Source: RCC1774 sp050330855 (GTDB lineage Bacteria > Cyanobacteriota > Cyanobacteriia > Thermosynechococcales > Thermosynechococcaceae). Taken from it: a stretch of DNA of 64,000 nt. The notes under the pieces were generated by a model. The model was given only the letters and a program-made list of their open reading frames with translations. It was not told where the DNA came from and searched no databases. The position numbers were made by a program, and so were the translations under genes. Shown piece after piece: positions 9,189 through 17,650 of this stretch (the stretch's first letter is position 1; every line of letters begins with the position of its first letter). The DNA lies in assembly GCA_050330855.1 (NCBI GenBank), contig JBHJNL010000070.1, positions 7,709 through 71,708 on the forward strand, written 5' to 3'.

Positions 9189-9590
9189 ACTTTTGAAGAC
9201 TGATAGGGAAGTCATCCCATTATAGAGGGGGCATTTCAATTTCAGGGAACCTAACGGTACGACGGGAGGCCCAGCATGAAATTTCATCAACAAAATCGAT
9301 CAATAAACGCTCTATCCCCTATCCACTGAAAACGTTTAGACTGATTTGATCATATCTATCACTCAGCGATGCAGTGTTGCTCTCTTCCGCTTTCCGGCCC
9401 ATGCCCTAAAAATGATTTAGGTTTAGATTGCCTTTATGAAAATTATTTATTTTGCCCTACCTAGACATTGACGTTCTCTTAGATCTCAAGGCACAATAGA
9501 AACACGTTAGGTGCCAAATAATTCACAGAAACACCTATCAGATGCGGCGGGGGAAGCAATCAAAATTAAGAATGATGACAAGGTGACCCC
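9189..9590. other. Intergenic region between divergent prfC and exported-protein gene
   Basis: About 400 bp (less if prfC starts further upstream). It should contain the divergent promoters of prfC and the exported protein at 9591. I see AT-rich segments around 9400-9460 but no ORF with coding character, no tRNA and no convincing operator. Confidence 0.4.
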
Positions 9591-10271
9591 ATGAATATAA
9601 GAAGTACCGTTTCAGGACTTGTTGTTGCGACAGCAGGGTTACTTTCGGTCTCCACTCATATCGCTGTTGCAGAGCAAGGCTTTTCGTTTGAGCCTATTGT
9701 TCCTGAGCAGTCTGCTGGGGTTGAATTTGTCAATCCAGCCACCCCTCGATCTGCCCCTGCTTCTCAACCTGCTTATGTAGAGGCTTCCCAACCTAATCAA
9801 ACAGAAATTTTAGATAACTATGGCCTCATCAAGGCGGCTCAAGGTAATCAGGTCTCTGTTCGACTTTTAACAGGAGAGACTAAAACCTATCTGCTTGCCT
9901 CTAACGCAGAAGGTGCAAGTGTCCGACAAGGAAGTCTAGTGGGTTTTGAGACCAACAGTAAAGGCAATATTACGCGACTATCTCCGCCCCAAGTTCAGCG
10001 GATTTATCGCGGTACTCTAATCATAGTCGAAGACCAAAAAATTGGCATGGTGACGCCTGAGGGGGAGCGCTTTGTGACAACGTTGTCTAAAGCCAAAATT
10101 GCCCGGATGGGTTTAGCACCCGGTCAGCCCATTAAAATCACGCAATACAAAGGCACTTGGGCTACTAAAGTGTGTCAGCCCGGCGCACGAAATGATGATG
10201 ATGCTCAACCCATCATTGCCGATCAGAGCGGTATCTCACTGGGCGGCCCCATTGCACCCCAAGGCCAATAA
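9591..10271 (+). CDS. Exported hypothetical protein with two internal beta-rich repeats
   Basis: I do not recognise the family. The 226-residue product has a Sec signal peptide (residues 1-27, cleavage after AVA), then a Pro/Ala/Gln-rich spacer to about 75. Two similar segments of about 55 residues follow (about 79-133 and 141-195). Each begins with a Gly-Leu/Thr-Leu-Ile strand, contains Val-rich strands and a T.E.G/P.GE turn, and ends in an I-T-R/K motif; they look like duplicated small beta-barrel units. A single Cys sits near 196. It lies in front of the exported-protein run on the opposite strand. Confidence 0.65.
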   Translation: MNIRSTVSGLVVATAGLLSVSTHIAVAEQGFSFEPIVPEQSAGVEFVNPATPRSAPASQPAYVEASQPNQTEILDNYGLIKAAQGNQVSVRLLTGETKTYLLASNAEGASVRQGSLVGFETNSKGNITRLSPPQVQRIYRGTLIIVEDQKIGMVTPEGERFVTTLSKAKIARMGLAPGQPIKITQYKGTWATKVCQPGARNDDDAQPIIADQSGISLGGPIAPQGQ

Positions 10272-10323
10272 TGGATCAGTGACCTCAAAAACAAAATAGT
10301 AAAGACAACCAGCAAATACCGCG

Positions 10324-10355
10324 AATCCCCTCTTGGAATATTCCAAGAGGGGATT
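10324..10355. terminator. Perfect 32-bp palindrome between convergent genes
   Basis: The 16-base half AATCCCCTCTTGGAAT is followed directly by its exact complement, with no unpaired loop. It lies between the convergent genes ending at 10271 and 10419 and can form a very stable stem, so a bidirectional terminator is the simplest reading. No clear T-run follows on the plus strand. A perfect dyad could also be a protein-binding site. Confidence 0.55.
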
Positions 10356-10418
10356 GTTATATACACAAAAAAGTAGAGTAGGGAATTCCCTGACCTAAGC
10401 TCAGCAAGAAAACGTTAA

Positions 10419-10736
10419 CTAGTAATCAAATGATTTAATAATGGTGAAGTCGTAGCTTATTTTCCCGTTTTCATCGGCAGGAATATCATACTCAAAATTC
10501 GAGTAGAGCTTATCGTATGCGGCTGTATACCGTGGCAACCAAAAATAGTGGTAAAAGCCGGTTGGTGGATAAAAATTATCTGAGGCAGAGGTCGAAATGT
10601 TTGGCAAAAAGAAAGAGTTAAAGGGTGTTGACTCTACCGAAGACCCAAACACAATTTGCTGTGCTATTGCCTGGGGAGCAACTAGCGTTAAAGCTGTCGC
10701 TAGAGTCGTTGTTAACGCCAGTATAAATTTTTTCAT
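10419..10736 (-). CDS. Small exported hypothetical protein (105 aa)
   Basis: I do not recognise this protein. It has a clear signal peptide (about 1-25, MKKFILAL ... AIAQQ) and a mature part of about 80 residues rich in Phe, Tyr, Ser and Pro, with no Cys. It ends with an aromatic residue (SFDY), like its exported neighbours. It is the last gene of a run of six exported proteins on the minus strand (10.4-13.9 kb). Location would be periplasm, cell surface or medium. Confidence 0.6.
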   Translation of the reverse strand: MKKFILALTTTLATALTLVAPQAIAQQIVFGSSVESTPFNSFFLPNISTSASDNFYPPTGFYHYFWLPRYTAAYDKLYSNFEYDIPADENGKISYDFTIIKSFDY

Positions 10737-10948
10737 TGATAAACCCTAAAACCTCACAACAGAAATAAGTTAGGATGAGAAGCCTTTCATTGTGATCAAG
10801 ACGGTTTGAGAGGGCATGTTGGGATCTATCTACACTAAAGTCTTCAACCATGCTAATCATTACCTAACTTGCCTGTCTTTCAATACCCCAACCTAGTCTA
10901 GACTAATACTTTTCAAAACACGACAGCAGCTAGCGCTGATTCGTAGAT

Positions 10949-11359
10949 CTAGTAATCTGGGCCGCTATCTCCATTGGCGCCAGTTGTCACACTATGAAAA
11001 TTTTCATAGTCAACGTACTCAAAAGATTCGCTATATTCAAACACCTCTGTTTTGGTAGTTGTTCCCTTCTCTGATGTTGAGCTGGTGACAATGCTGCCAA
11101 AATTAAAGGTGTCAGTGGCCGTTGAACCATTACCCTGCTGAGTCGTCGTACTAGAGTCACGTTGAACATCTGAAGAAACAGACAGACCGTTATTGACAGT
11201 CTGTTCAGATTTAACAAAACGCACATTAGTGTCTTGACGACCAACAGGGCTAACTGCAGAATTTGTTACAGTCGTCACAAAGACACCTTGAGCAAAGCCC
11301 GGTGCTGTACCTGCAACCAACCAAACAGAAATCAGAGTCAAAGCAGCATTAAACTTCAT
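10949..11359 (-). CDS. Exported Ser/Thr-rich protein, divergent member of the local family
   Basis: A 136-residue protein with a signal peptide (1-23, ending GFAQ) and a mature region dominated by Ser, Thr, Val, Asn and Gln, without Cys. The C-terminal segment ESFEYVDYENFHSVTTG aligns with ESYDFSGFSKDHRVTSG of the three paralogues at 12.2-13.9 kb, so I count it as a distant fourth member. It ends in Tyr. No known domain is visible; a surface or matrix role is a guess. Confidence 0.65.
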   Translation of the reverse strand: MKFNAALTLISVWLVAGTAPGFAQGVFVTTVTNSAVSPVGRQDTNVRFVKSEQTVNNGLSVSSDVQRDSSTTTQQGNGSTATDTFNFGSIVTSSTSEKGTTTKTEVFEYSESFEYVDYENFHSVTTGANGDSGPDY

Positions 11360-11444
11360 GGGAGGTGCTCCCGATAGTGAACTGGAATAAAAATAGTGTC
11401 ATTGTAATCATTACGTCAGTCGAGTGCGCTCTAATCAATAAACA

Positions 11445-12170
11445 CTACTGCCATGCTTGAATTCTTTGGCCACTTGGATACTGTTGTGCCGTTGCCGGTT
11501 GTTGCTGAGCGGGTTGTGTATTGGACGGCTGAGGCGCAGCAGGTAGTTGCTGAGGAGCAGGTTGTTGCTGCTGTTGTGCAGTTTCTTGGCGATAAGCAGA
11601 AGGTGCTATATCTCTTCTTGCGTTTACATTGTCTGGATTGGGTGCGGCTCCAAATGGGCCACCGTCAGCCCGAGGCACACTAACTGCAGGGCAATCAACG
11701 CCTGCAAGGCTTTTGAGCTCTTCGTAGCTCACTTTAATGCCCGCTTTACTCATCTTGGAGTAATTGCTGATGAGCAGCAAACAGGTTTCTAACTTCGACT
11801 TAGCAAGCTGGTTCTTTGCGTAATTTTTGCAGGTTTCCATACCAAAGGACTGGGTGTAAGTCAAAGAGCCACCCAAGGAACCTGAATCAAAAGGGCCAAT
11901 GCCGTTACCGTAGGCTGATAGGGCAAGGCCCGAACTAGAACAGTCAGCAACGCCATTGCCGACGACGCCTCGCCCCAGAGAGTAGTTATTCACTTGAGTA
12001 TTGACGAGGGAACCTTGCTGGTTCGTTGTCACGTTAGGGTTAGCTGTTGAAGTTGAATTGTTTGGGGCATCAATGTTAGTTGTAGCGGCCTGTGCTAACA
12101 CTCTTCCTGAAGTGCAGAGCAGTAGACCCACGACTGTGACACTGGCCAATAGATGATGACGATAATACAT
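11445..12170 (-). CDS. Exported Gln/Pro-rich protein with four-cysteine core
   Basis: I do not recognise this 241-residue protein. Counting from the preferred ATG (12170), a signal peptide ends near residue 27 (RVLAQA). An Asn/Thr/Ser-rich segment (28-60) follows, then a Gly-rich core (about 65-115), then a helical part with cysteines (TCKNYAKNQLAKSKLETCLLL, VDCPAVSVP), then a low-complexity tail of Gln, Pro and Ala from about 190 to the end. An earlier in-frame ATG (12230) would put 20 residues in front of the signal peptide and is less likely. It is embedded in the run of small exported-protein genes and may be a larger structural or export partner; that is inference. Confidence 0.6.
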   Translation of the reverse strand: MYYRHHLLASVTVVGLLLCTSGRVLAQAATTNIDAPNNSTSTANPNVTTNQQGSLVNTQVNNYSLGRGVVGNGVADCSSSGLALSAYGNGIGPFDSGSLGGSLTYTQSFGMETCKNYAKNQLAKSKLETCLLLISNYSKMSKAGIKVSYEELKSLAGVDCPAVSVPRADGGPFGAAPNPDNVNARRDIAPSAYRQETAQQQQQPAPQQLPAAPQPSNTQPAQQQPATAQQYPSGQRIQAWQ

Positions 12171-12247
12171 TAGAGTCTTTTCTCCTAGTCTGAAATAGCT
12201 AGAAGCTGCAATGCCTTTACAGCTTCTCAACGCAATGATGATTTTAA

Positions 12248-12640
12248 TTAAAAGTCAAATCCAGAAGTAACCCTGTGGCTTTTCTCAAATCCAGAGAAGT
12301 CATAGGATTCCCGAACGCTTATATTAGTGTTTTTGAGAACGTTACCTCGCTCCTGCGAAGAACTCCGGGTCGTAATATCAAAACGATCCCTCTCAGCGAA
12401 GTTTCGACCGTTTTGAATTTCACTCACAGATGTCGTCCCCCACTCACGCTTCACAGCGGAAGAAGTTGCCTCACGAACACCTTCGTAGACCTCTTGAATA
12501 TCAATTTTAGTTGTGGACTTGCCGTTAAAAATACTGCGAACCTTGTAGCTATTTTCAACATAAGAACTCCCCGCTAAGGAAGGGAGGGTAACCACGCTTA
12601 ATAAGACGAATGAAAGGGGTATAGCACTACACCATTTCAT
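12248..12640 (-). CDS. Exported protein, tandem paralogue A of unrecognised family
   Basis: A roughly 130-residue protein with a signal peptide (ending SLAGS). The mature part shares its layout with the two genes to the right: SSYVENSYKVRSIFNGKS after the cleavage site, a Ser/Thr-rich middle, NGRNFAERDRFDI, and the C-terminal ESYDFSGFEKSHRVTSGFDF. It is the more diverged of the three close paralogues. A start at 12661 (7 residues longer) is also possible. No Cys occurs in the mature part and no catalytic motif is visible. Confidence 0.7.
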   Translation of the reverse strand: MKWCSAIPLSFVLLSVVTLPSLAGSSYVENSYKVRSIFNGKSTTKIDIQEVYEGVREATSSAVKREWGTTSVSEIQNGRNFAERDRFDITTRSSSQERGNVLKNTNISVRESYDFSGFEKSHRVTSGFDF

Positions 12641-12742
12641 GGCAAACACCGTTGAAATCACTGGATATTCTTGCAGTTAGGGCCTGCATCAATAACCCTA
12701 GATATAGGGTAAAAGGGATGTTGCTATAGCCTTTTATAAGCT

Positions 12743-12776
12743 TTTAGTCGTGGCTCTTTATAGAGCCACGACTAAA
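12743..12776. terminator. 15-bp stem-loop terminator
   Basis: Perfect 15-bp inverted repeat (TTTAGTCGTGGCTCT and complement) with a 4-base loop, placed between two paralogous exported-protein genes, about 45 bp after the stop of the gene at 12820. It probably ends that transcript, which implies the array is not one simple operon. Confidence 0.7.
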
Positions 12777-12819
12777 GGGAATAGCGATCGCTTTAGCAAT
12801 ACCCCTTTATGGAATGTCT

Positions 12820-13212
12820 CTAGAAGTTGTAGCCAGAAGTGACTCGGTGATCCTTGCTGAAACCAGAGAAGTCATAGGACTCTGTCTGTCTGACCGCAGT
12901 GGTGTTAGTAAAGTCACCCTTTTCCCAGGAGCCACTGGTGGTACGGATATCCGCTTTATCAACTTCTGAAAAGGTGCGGCCGTCTTTGTTCTCGGTGGTT
13001 GTAGTTGTACTCCACACATTCTTGGTAGCACTAGAGTCAGCAGAGCGCCAGCCCTTGTAGACCTCATCAACTTTAACATTCGTATGTGATTTGCCGTTAA
13101 AGGTACTTCTGAGGTTGTAGCTGTTCTCAACGTAGGTGCTACCAGCTAAAGAAGGAAGGGCTGCAGCAGCAACGAGGATGGCCGAGAGGGGTAGAATTTT
13201 TTGCAGTTTCAT
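12820..13212 (-). CDS. Exported protein, tandem paralogue B of unrecognised family
   Basis: A 130-residue protein starting MKLQKILPLSAIL (ATG 13212; four codons are available upstream). Signal peptide about 1-24 (LPSLAGS). The mature protein is close to paralogue C: STYVENSYNLRSTFNGKSH, a Thr-rich strand-like segment (STTTTTE), KDGRTF, and the C-terminal ESYDFSGFSKDHRVTSGYNF. It is rich in Ser, Thr, Asn and Tyr and ends in Phe. The recent-looking duplication and the exported state suggest an abundant surface or secreted component; function unknown. Confidence 0.72.
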   Translation of the reverse strand: MKLQKILPLSAILVAAAALPSLAGSTYVENSYNLRSTFNGKSHTNVKVDEVYKGWRSADSSATKNVWSTTTTTENKDGRTFSEVDKADIRTTSGSWEKGDFTNTTAVRQTESYDFSGFSKDHRVTSGYNF

Positions 13213-13441
13213 AGTAATCACCACGGGATGTATAGATGGAAGAGAAAACTGGAAGCACTTGAACTTCCTTTAAAGTGAGCTAATACGTCATACTTACCTG
13301 TCTAATAGTCAAGTCCTACTTTGCAGGTGTTACTCACTGATGAAGCTAGCAACACACAAAATTGAATCTTTCTATTCTACAGATCCCCCAACGGTAAGGC
13401 GTCATACCAGCCAAACCTCTTTCAAAACCCAGAAGAAGGAA

Positions 13442-13478
13442 GGAGAAATGATTAATATACTTAATCAAGCATTTCTCC
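13442..13478. terminator. Stem-loop after paralogue C
   Basis: A 9-bp inverted repeat, GGAGAAATG ... CATTTCTCC, with an inner ATTAA/TTAAT pairing, about 15 bp downstream of the stop of the gene at 13493 on the minus strand. A transcription terminator is likely, which separates the two closest paralogues into individual transcripts. Confidence 0.6.
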
Positions 13479-13492
13479 CTATTATTTAAGAC

Positions 13493-13885
13493 TTAGAAGT
13501 TGTAGCCAGAAGTGACTCGGTGATCCTTACTGAAACCAGAGAAGTCATAGGACTCTGTTTGTCTGACTGCAGTTGTATTAGTGAAATTACCAGCCTCACT
13601 AGAAGAACTGGTAGTGTAGATATCAGCTACGTCAGTTTCATTAAAAGTCCGACCGTCTTTGGCCTCAGTGGTTGTCGTTGTGCTGGCGACCTTCTTAGTT
13701 GCGCTCGAAGTAGCACTACGATGGCCACTATAGATCTCGTCAACATTAACATTCGTATGCGATTTGCCGTTAAAGGTGCTTCTGAGGTTGTAGCTGTTCT
13801 CAACGTAGGTGCTACCGGCAAAAGAGGGAAGAGCCGCAAAAACAACGAGAATCGCTGAAAGAGGCAGGATTTTTTGCAGTTTCAT
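13493..13885 (-). CDS. Exported protein, tandem paralogue C of unrecognised family
   Basis: A 130-residue protein, the right-hand copy of the array. The signal peptide MKLQKILPLSAILVVFAALP nearly matches paralogue B, and the C-terminal 20 residues are identical to it. The middle (residues about 55-95) has diverged more, with Ser/Thr retained, suggesting selection on composition rather than exact sequence. No Cys in the mature part and no recognised domain. The ATG at 13885 is chosen by alignment with paralogue B; a start two codons earlier exists. Confidence 0.72.
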   Translation of the reverse strand: MKLQKILPLSAILVVFAALPSFAGSTYVENSYNLRSTFNGKSHTNVNVDEIYSGHRSATSSATKKVASTTTTTEAKDGRTFNETDVADIYTTSSSSEAGNFTNTTAVRQTESYDFSGFSKDHRVTSGYNF

Positions 13886-14372
13886 AATCAATAATCACCA
13901 CTGAATGACATGTAAATTCTCTGAAAGTTAGCGAGAAGCACTTGATTAGCACTCGCTAACGCGCTGGTTGTCATTAGCCAGACAAAAGCAGCAACATAGG
14001 CATGCTTTTCTAATTAAACGATTCATCGCAAAGAATCAGTAAAGACTCTGAGCAACTATCGATTTGCAACTATCCCCGCAACACTCAAATGAAATACTGT
14101 ATGAAGCACTTCACCCAGACACCAAACCCCGCAGGTGACAGATAGAGCTTCATTTGTTTGCTCATCTTGACACTAAATTTTAGGCACGTCAACTCTTTTA
14201 AAGAGTCTGGTCCACAGCGTGGGTTGGCTATGGTCCCACTATCATGCTAGATCTCCCTTGATCACCAGGATTTTTAACAACTCTTCATGATTCCCCTGTA
14301 TTCATTCACTTTGGGCTGCTAAGCCCCGCAAATAGGGTCATAATGATTTTCTGGCGATTTTCTAGGTCAAGC
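13886..14372. other. Intergenic region upstream of argB
   Basis: About 490 bp separating the divergent exported-protein array and argB. It must hold both promoters. I see no ORF with coding character, tRNA or clear hairpin; an AT-rich stretch lies at about 13990-14060. Confidence 0.4.
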
Positions 14373-15227
14373 ATGCTAAGCGATAACGATCGCGTCAAGG
14401 TTCTGAGCGAAGCCCTCCCCTACATCCAGGCATTTGCTGGTAAAACCATCGTCGTTAAGTACGGTGGCGCTGCCATGAAAGATGAATCGCTCAAGGCTGG
14501 GGTGATCAGAGACATTGTGTTTATGGCTTCTGTGGGATTAAAGCTTGTGGTTGTGCATGGCGGCGGTCCTGAGATTAACCTTTGGCTCAATAAGCTGGGG
14601 ATAGAAGCGCAGTTTAAAAATGGCTTAAGAGTGACAGATGCCCCCACGATGGATGTTGTTGAGATGGTGCTAGTGGGCCGAGTTAATAAAGAACTCGTCT
14701 CTCTAATTAGCCAAGCTGGAGGTGCTGCGGTGGGTGTTTGCGGTAAGGATGGCAATTTGGTTACGGCCCGCCCTCAAGGAGAAGCAGGGATCGGGTTTGT
14801 GGGCGAAGTGAATGCCATTAACTCGGATCTGATTTCGACCTTGTTAGGCGGCGGTTATATTCCCATTGTTTCTAGTGTGGCGGATGATGAAACGGGACAG
14901 CCATACAATATCAATGCAGACACGGTAGCAGGTGAACTGGCCGCTTCTCTAGAGGCAGAGAAACTGATTCTACTGACTGATACTGCCGGTATTTTGCGAG
15001 ATGCTAAAGATTCATCAACGCTGATTCCTCAGCTCAGCATTGGCGAAGCGAGATCTTTAATTGAGCATCAAGTGGTAGCGGGGGGCATGATTCCGAAGGT
15101 GCTATGTTGCGTGCGATCTCTGGCTCAGGGCGTTAGTGCAGCCCATATTATTGATGGTCAGGTGCCCCATGCTTTGCTATTAGAAATTTTTACCGATGCG
15201 GGCGTCGGCTCGATGATAACGGCTTAG
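14373..15227 (+). CDS. argB: Acetylglutamate kinase
   Basis: A 284-residue cytosolic kinase phosphorylating N-acetylglutamate in arginine synthesis; in cyanobacteria it is the target of PII activation and arginine feedback. Visible: VVKYGGAAM (28-35), VVVHGGGPEINLWL (substrate-binding glycine loop), NINADTVAGELAASL and a C-terminal GGMIPKV. The frame opens at 14343, but the ATG at 14373 has AGG a few bases upstream and matches the family start (SDNDRV.VL.EALPYIQ), so it is preferred. trmD follows 21 bp after its stop. Confidence 0.96.
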   Translation: MLSDNDRVKVLSEALPYIQAFAGKTIVVKYGGAAMKDESLKAGVIRDIVFMASVGLKLVVVHGGGPEINLWLNKLGIEAQFKNGLRVTDAPTMDVVEMVLVGRVNKELVSLISQAGGAAVGVCGKDGNLVTARPQGEAGIGFVGEVNAINSDLISTLLGGGYIPIVSSVADDETGQPYNINADTVAGELAASLEAEKLILLTDTAGILRDAKDSSTLIPQLSIGEARSLIEHQVVAGGMIPKVLCCVRSLAQGVSAAHIIDGQVPHALLLEIFTDAGVGSMITA

Positions 15228-15248
15228 CCGTGCTGACTGGTCACTGAA

Positions 15249-15956
15249 ATGATGCGCTTTGATATCTTGACTCTTTTTCCAGATTTTTTTGGTTCCCCTT
15301 TGTCGAGTAGCTTGGTGGGCAAAGCGCTGGCTAAGGGCATTGCCGAGGTCAATCTCGTTAACCCCCGTGATTTCACGACGGATAAGCATCACCGGGTTGA
15401 TGATGAACCCTACGGCGGTGGGGTAGGGATGCTCATGAAGCCTGATCCTATTTTTGCCGCAGTCGAGTCTTTGCCCCAGCTTCCACGGCGGGAGGTCATT
15501 TTGATGACGCCCCAGGGGGAGCCAATGCACCAGACTCTGTTTCAAGAGCTGACACTGTGCGATCAGCTTGTCTTGATCTGTGGTCATTACGAAGGCATTG
15601 ATGAGCGGGTGGCTGAACATCTGACAACCCGTGAGGTTTCTCTCGGAGATTTTGTCTTGACCTGTGGCGAGATTCCAGCCCTAGCCTTGCTCAATGGGGT
15701 GCTGCGGCTATTGCCGGGTACGGTGGCAAAAGCAGACTCTTTGAAATACGAAAGTTTTGAGGCCGGATTGCTCGATTATCCGCAGTACACTCGACCGGCT
15801 GTTTTTAGAGATTGGGAGGTTCCGTCCATTTTGCGGTCAGGGGACCACGGCAAGATTACCCAATGGCGACAATCGCAGCAGGAGCAAAGAACGTGCGATC
15901 GCAGGCCCGATCTCTACGAACGTTGGCAGCAGCAAAAAGACTCTGACGACAACTAA
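15249..15956 (+). CDS. trmD: tRNA (guanine37-N1)-methyltransferase
   Basis: A 235-residue SPOUT-class methyltransferase that puts m1G at position 37 of tRNAs to prevent frameshifting. It starts MMRFDILTLFPDFF and contains DEPYGGGVGMLMKPDPI (53-69), the trefoil knot LVLICGHYEGIDERV (108-121) and SLGDFVLTCGEIPAL (131-145). The C-terminus ends within 4 bp of the convergent ABC-permease stop. Gene order argB-trmD suggests co-transcription. Confidence 0.97.
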   Translation: MMRFDILTLFPDFFGSPLSSSLVGKALAKGIAEVNLVNPRDFTTDKHHRVDDEPYGGGVGMLMKPDPIFAAVESLPQLPRREVILMTPQGEPMHQTLFQELTLCDQLVLICGHYEGIDERVAEHLTTREVSLGDFVLTCGEIPALALLNGVLRLLPGTVAKADSLKYESFEAGLLDYPQYTRPAVFRDWEVPSILRSGDHGKITQWRQSQQEQRTCDRRPDLYERWQQQKDSDDN

Positions 15957-15960
15957 AACG

Positions 15961-17076
15961 CTACTTCAATTCATCAAGCTGAATCCGAGGATCAACTACT
16001 TTAAGCAGCAAGTCGGCCAGCAAATTACCAATAATCAGCATTACAGCCCCAATCATCAAGCTTGCCATCACGAGATAGAGATCTTGCTCTAGTACCGCTT
16101 TTAAGATTAAGCGGCCCAAACCGGGCCAGTTAAAGAAAGTCTCGGCAATAAACGCCCCGCCCAATAGGCTTGCAAATTCAAACCCTAAAAGCGTTATTAA
16201 GGGGTTGACGGCATTGCGAAGGGCATGGACATAGATGACTTTCTCTTCGGGGAGGCCTTTGGCTCGTGCTGTTTGGACATAGTTTTGGCGCAATACATCG
16301 AGTAAGTTACCCCGCGTCAGTCGCTGCAAACCGGCAAAGCTGGTGATGGTTAGGGCTAGCGTGGGTAAAATCATGTGCCAGCCAATATCTAAAACCTTGC
16401 CAAGCCATGACAAGTCATCGTGGTAGACACTGGTCATGTCGCCCACCGGGAATAGGGGGGTGCTTTGGGCAAAGAAGAGCAGCAGCAGGGCCGTAATGAA
16501 GCTGGGGAAGCCTTGGCCGATATAGCTCACCACCCGCAGCCCCCGATCAATCAATTTATTTTGCTGAACTGCGCCAACAATACCCAAGGGAATTGCGATC
16601 GCCCAGGTTGCCACAATCGAAGTCATCGAAAGCAAGAGCGTATTGGGAACTTTCTCGAAAATCAATGATAGAACCGGCTGTTGAGAGGCAAAGCTATAGC
16701 CGAAATTCCCCTGTAAAACCTGCCATAGCCATAGCCAATAGCGCTGAAACACCCACCCGAGCCACGGTGCCCACAGCCTCCAGAACTCACCCCAGCCCTT
16801 TGCAGCTAAGGGAGACTCAGGTTCATTCTCTAGGCCAAATTGCTTCGCAAGCTGTGCGAGCCGCTGCGGTGAAATACTGGGGTCAGTACTTAATTTATCG
16901 AGATAGTCACCTGGGGTAAGCTGAATAATGACGTAGCAAAGAATAGAGGCTAAAAACAGCGTCATTAGTCCCTGCAGGAGTCGCTTCACAACGTAGGTGG
17001 AGGTATCGCTGATCAGACCATTGCGAAGCCAATCCAAGACCGACTGCTGATCGTTAGACCGTTGGGTTGGCTCCAT
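15961..17076 (-). CDS. ABC transporter permease, DppB/OppB family
   Basis: A 371-residue inner-membrane subunit of a peptide/nickel-type importer. An N-terminal membrane segment (about 28-53) is followed by a periplasmic insert (about 60-120) and a five-helix BPD_transp_1 domain. The EAA-like loop is visible as RGNLLDVLRQNYVQTARAKG followed by LPEEKVIYVHALRNAVNP, the docking site for the ATPase. No second permease, ATPase or binding protein lies beside it, as often in cyanobacteria where these genes are scattered. The substrate cannot be told. It starts 12 bp after the apt gene ends on the same strand. Confidence 0.9.
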   Translation of the reverse strand: MEPTQRSNDQQSVLDWLRNGLISDTSTYVVKRLLQGLMTLFLASILCYVIIQLTPGDYLDKLSTDPSISPQRLAQLAKQFGLENEPESPLAAKGWGEFWRLWAPWLGWVFQRYWLWLWQVLQGNFGYSFASQQPVLSLIFEKVPNTLLLSMTSIVATWAIAIPLGIVGAVQQNKLIDRGLRVVSYIGQGFPSFITALLLLFFAQSTPLFPVGDMTSVYHDDLSWLGKVLDIGWHMILPTLALTITSFAGLQRLTRGNLLDVLRQNYVQTARAKGLPEEKVIYVHALRNAVNPLITLLGFEFASLLGGAFIAETFFNWPGLGRLILKAVLEQDLYLVMASLMIGAVMLIIGNLLADLLLKVVDPRIQLDELK

Positions 17077-17087
17077 TATGGTTCACT

Positions 17088-17600
17088 CTAGTACTGCACC
17101 AAGGCGTTAATCGGCACCTCGGGCAAATATTGTCGCCCGTTCAAGGCGGTCAGCTCAATAATAAAACCAAAGCCACTGAGCGTGCAGTCACATTGATCAA
17201 TTAGTTTTGCCGTAGCTGCTGCGGTGCCACCGGTAGCGATCAAGTCATCCACCACGAGAACTCGACTCCCTGGCGTGAAGGCATCCTGATGGATCTCAAG
17301 GCGATCGGTGCCGTACTCCAGCTCATAATCCATCGAATAGGTCGGGGCTGGAAGTTTACCCGGCTTGCGGACGGGCACGAAGCCTGCACCCAATTTATAG
17401 GCCAGCGGTGTGCCAAAGATAAAGCCGCGTGACTCCATGCCCACCACATAGTCAATGCCCTGATCGGCATAGTCTTCAGCCAGACGATCAATAACGTAGT
17501 TCAGTCCCTCTGCGTTCTGCAGCAATGTGGTGATGTCACGGAAGAGGATTCCAGGCTTAGGAAAATCTGGAATATCACGAATCAGGGATTTTAAGTCCAT
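17088..17600 (-). CDS. apt: Adenine phosphoribosyltransferase
   Basis: A 170-residue purine-salvage enzyme converting adenine and PRPP to AMP. It starts MDLKSLIRDIPDFPKPGILF and shows GMESRGFIFGTPLAY (54-68), the RKPGKLP loop (78-84) and the PRPP motif VLVVDDLIATGGTAAA (114-129). Length is typical. It lies directly upstream of the ABC permease gene. Confidence 0.97.
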   Translation of the reverse strand: MDLKSLIRDIPDFPKPGILFRDITTLLQNAEGLNYVIDRLAEDYADQGIDYVVGMESRGFIFGTPLAYKLGAGFVPVRKPGKLPAPTYSMDYELEYGTDRLEIHQDAFTPGSRVLVVDDLIATGGTAAATAKLIDQCDCTLSGFGFIIELTALNGRQYLPEVPINALVQY

Positions 17601-17650
17601 GGGCTACCCATTAAATACTGTGGTTTATTTTAAGTCAGGATTGACGCGCA

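Noticed and set aside
15961..17076. Complete peptide ABC importer operon
   Set aside because: Only one permease gene is present; neighbours are trmD and apt, and no ATPase, second permease or binding protein is nearby.
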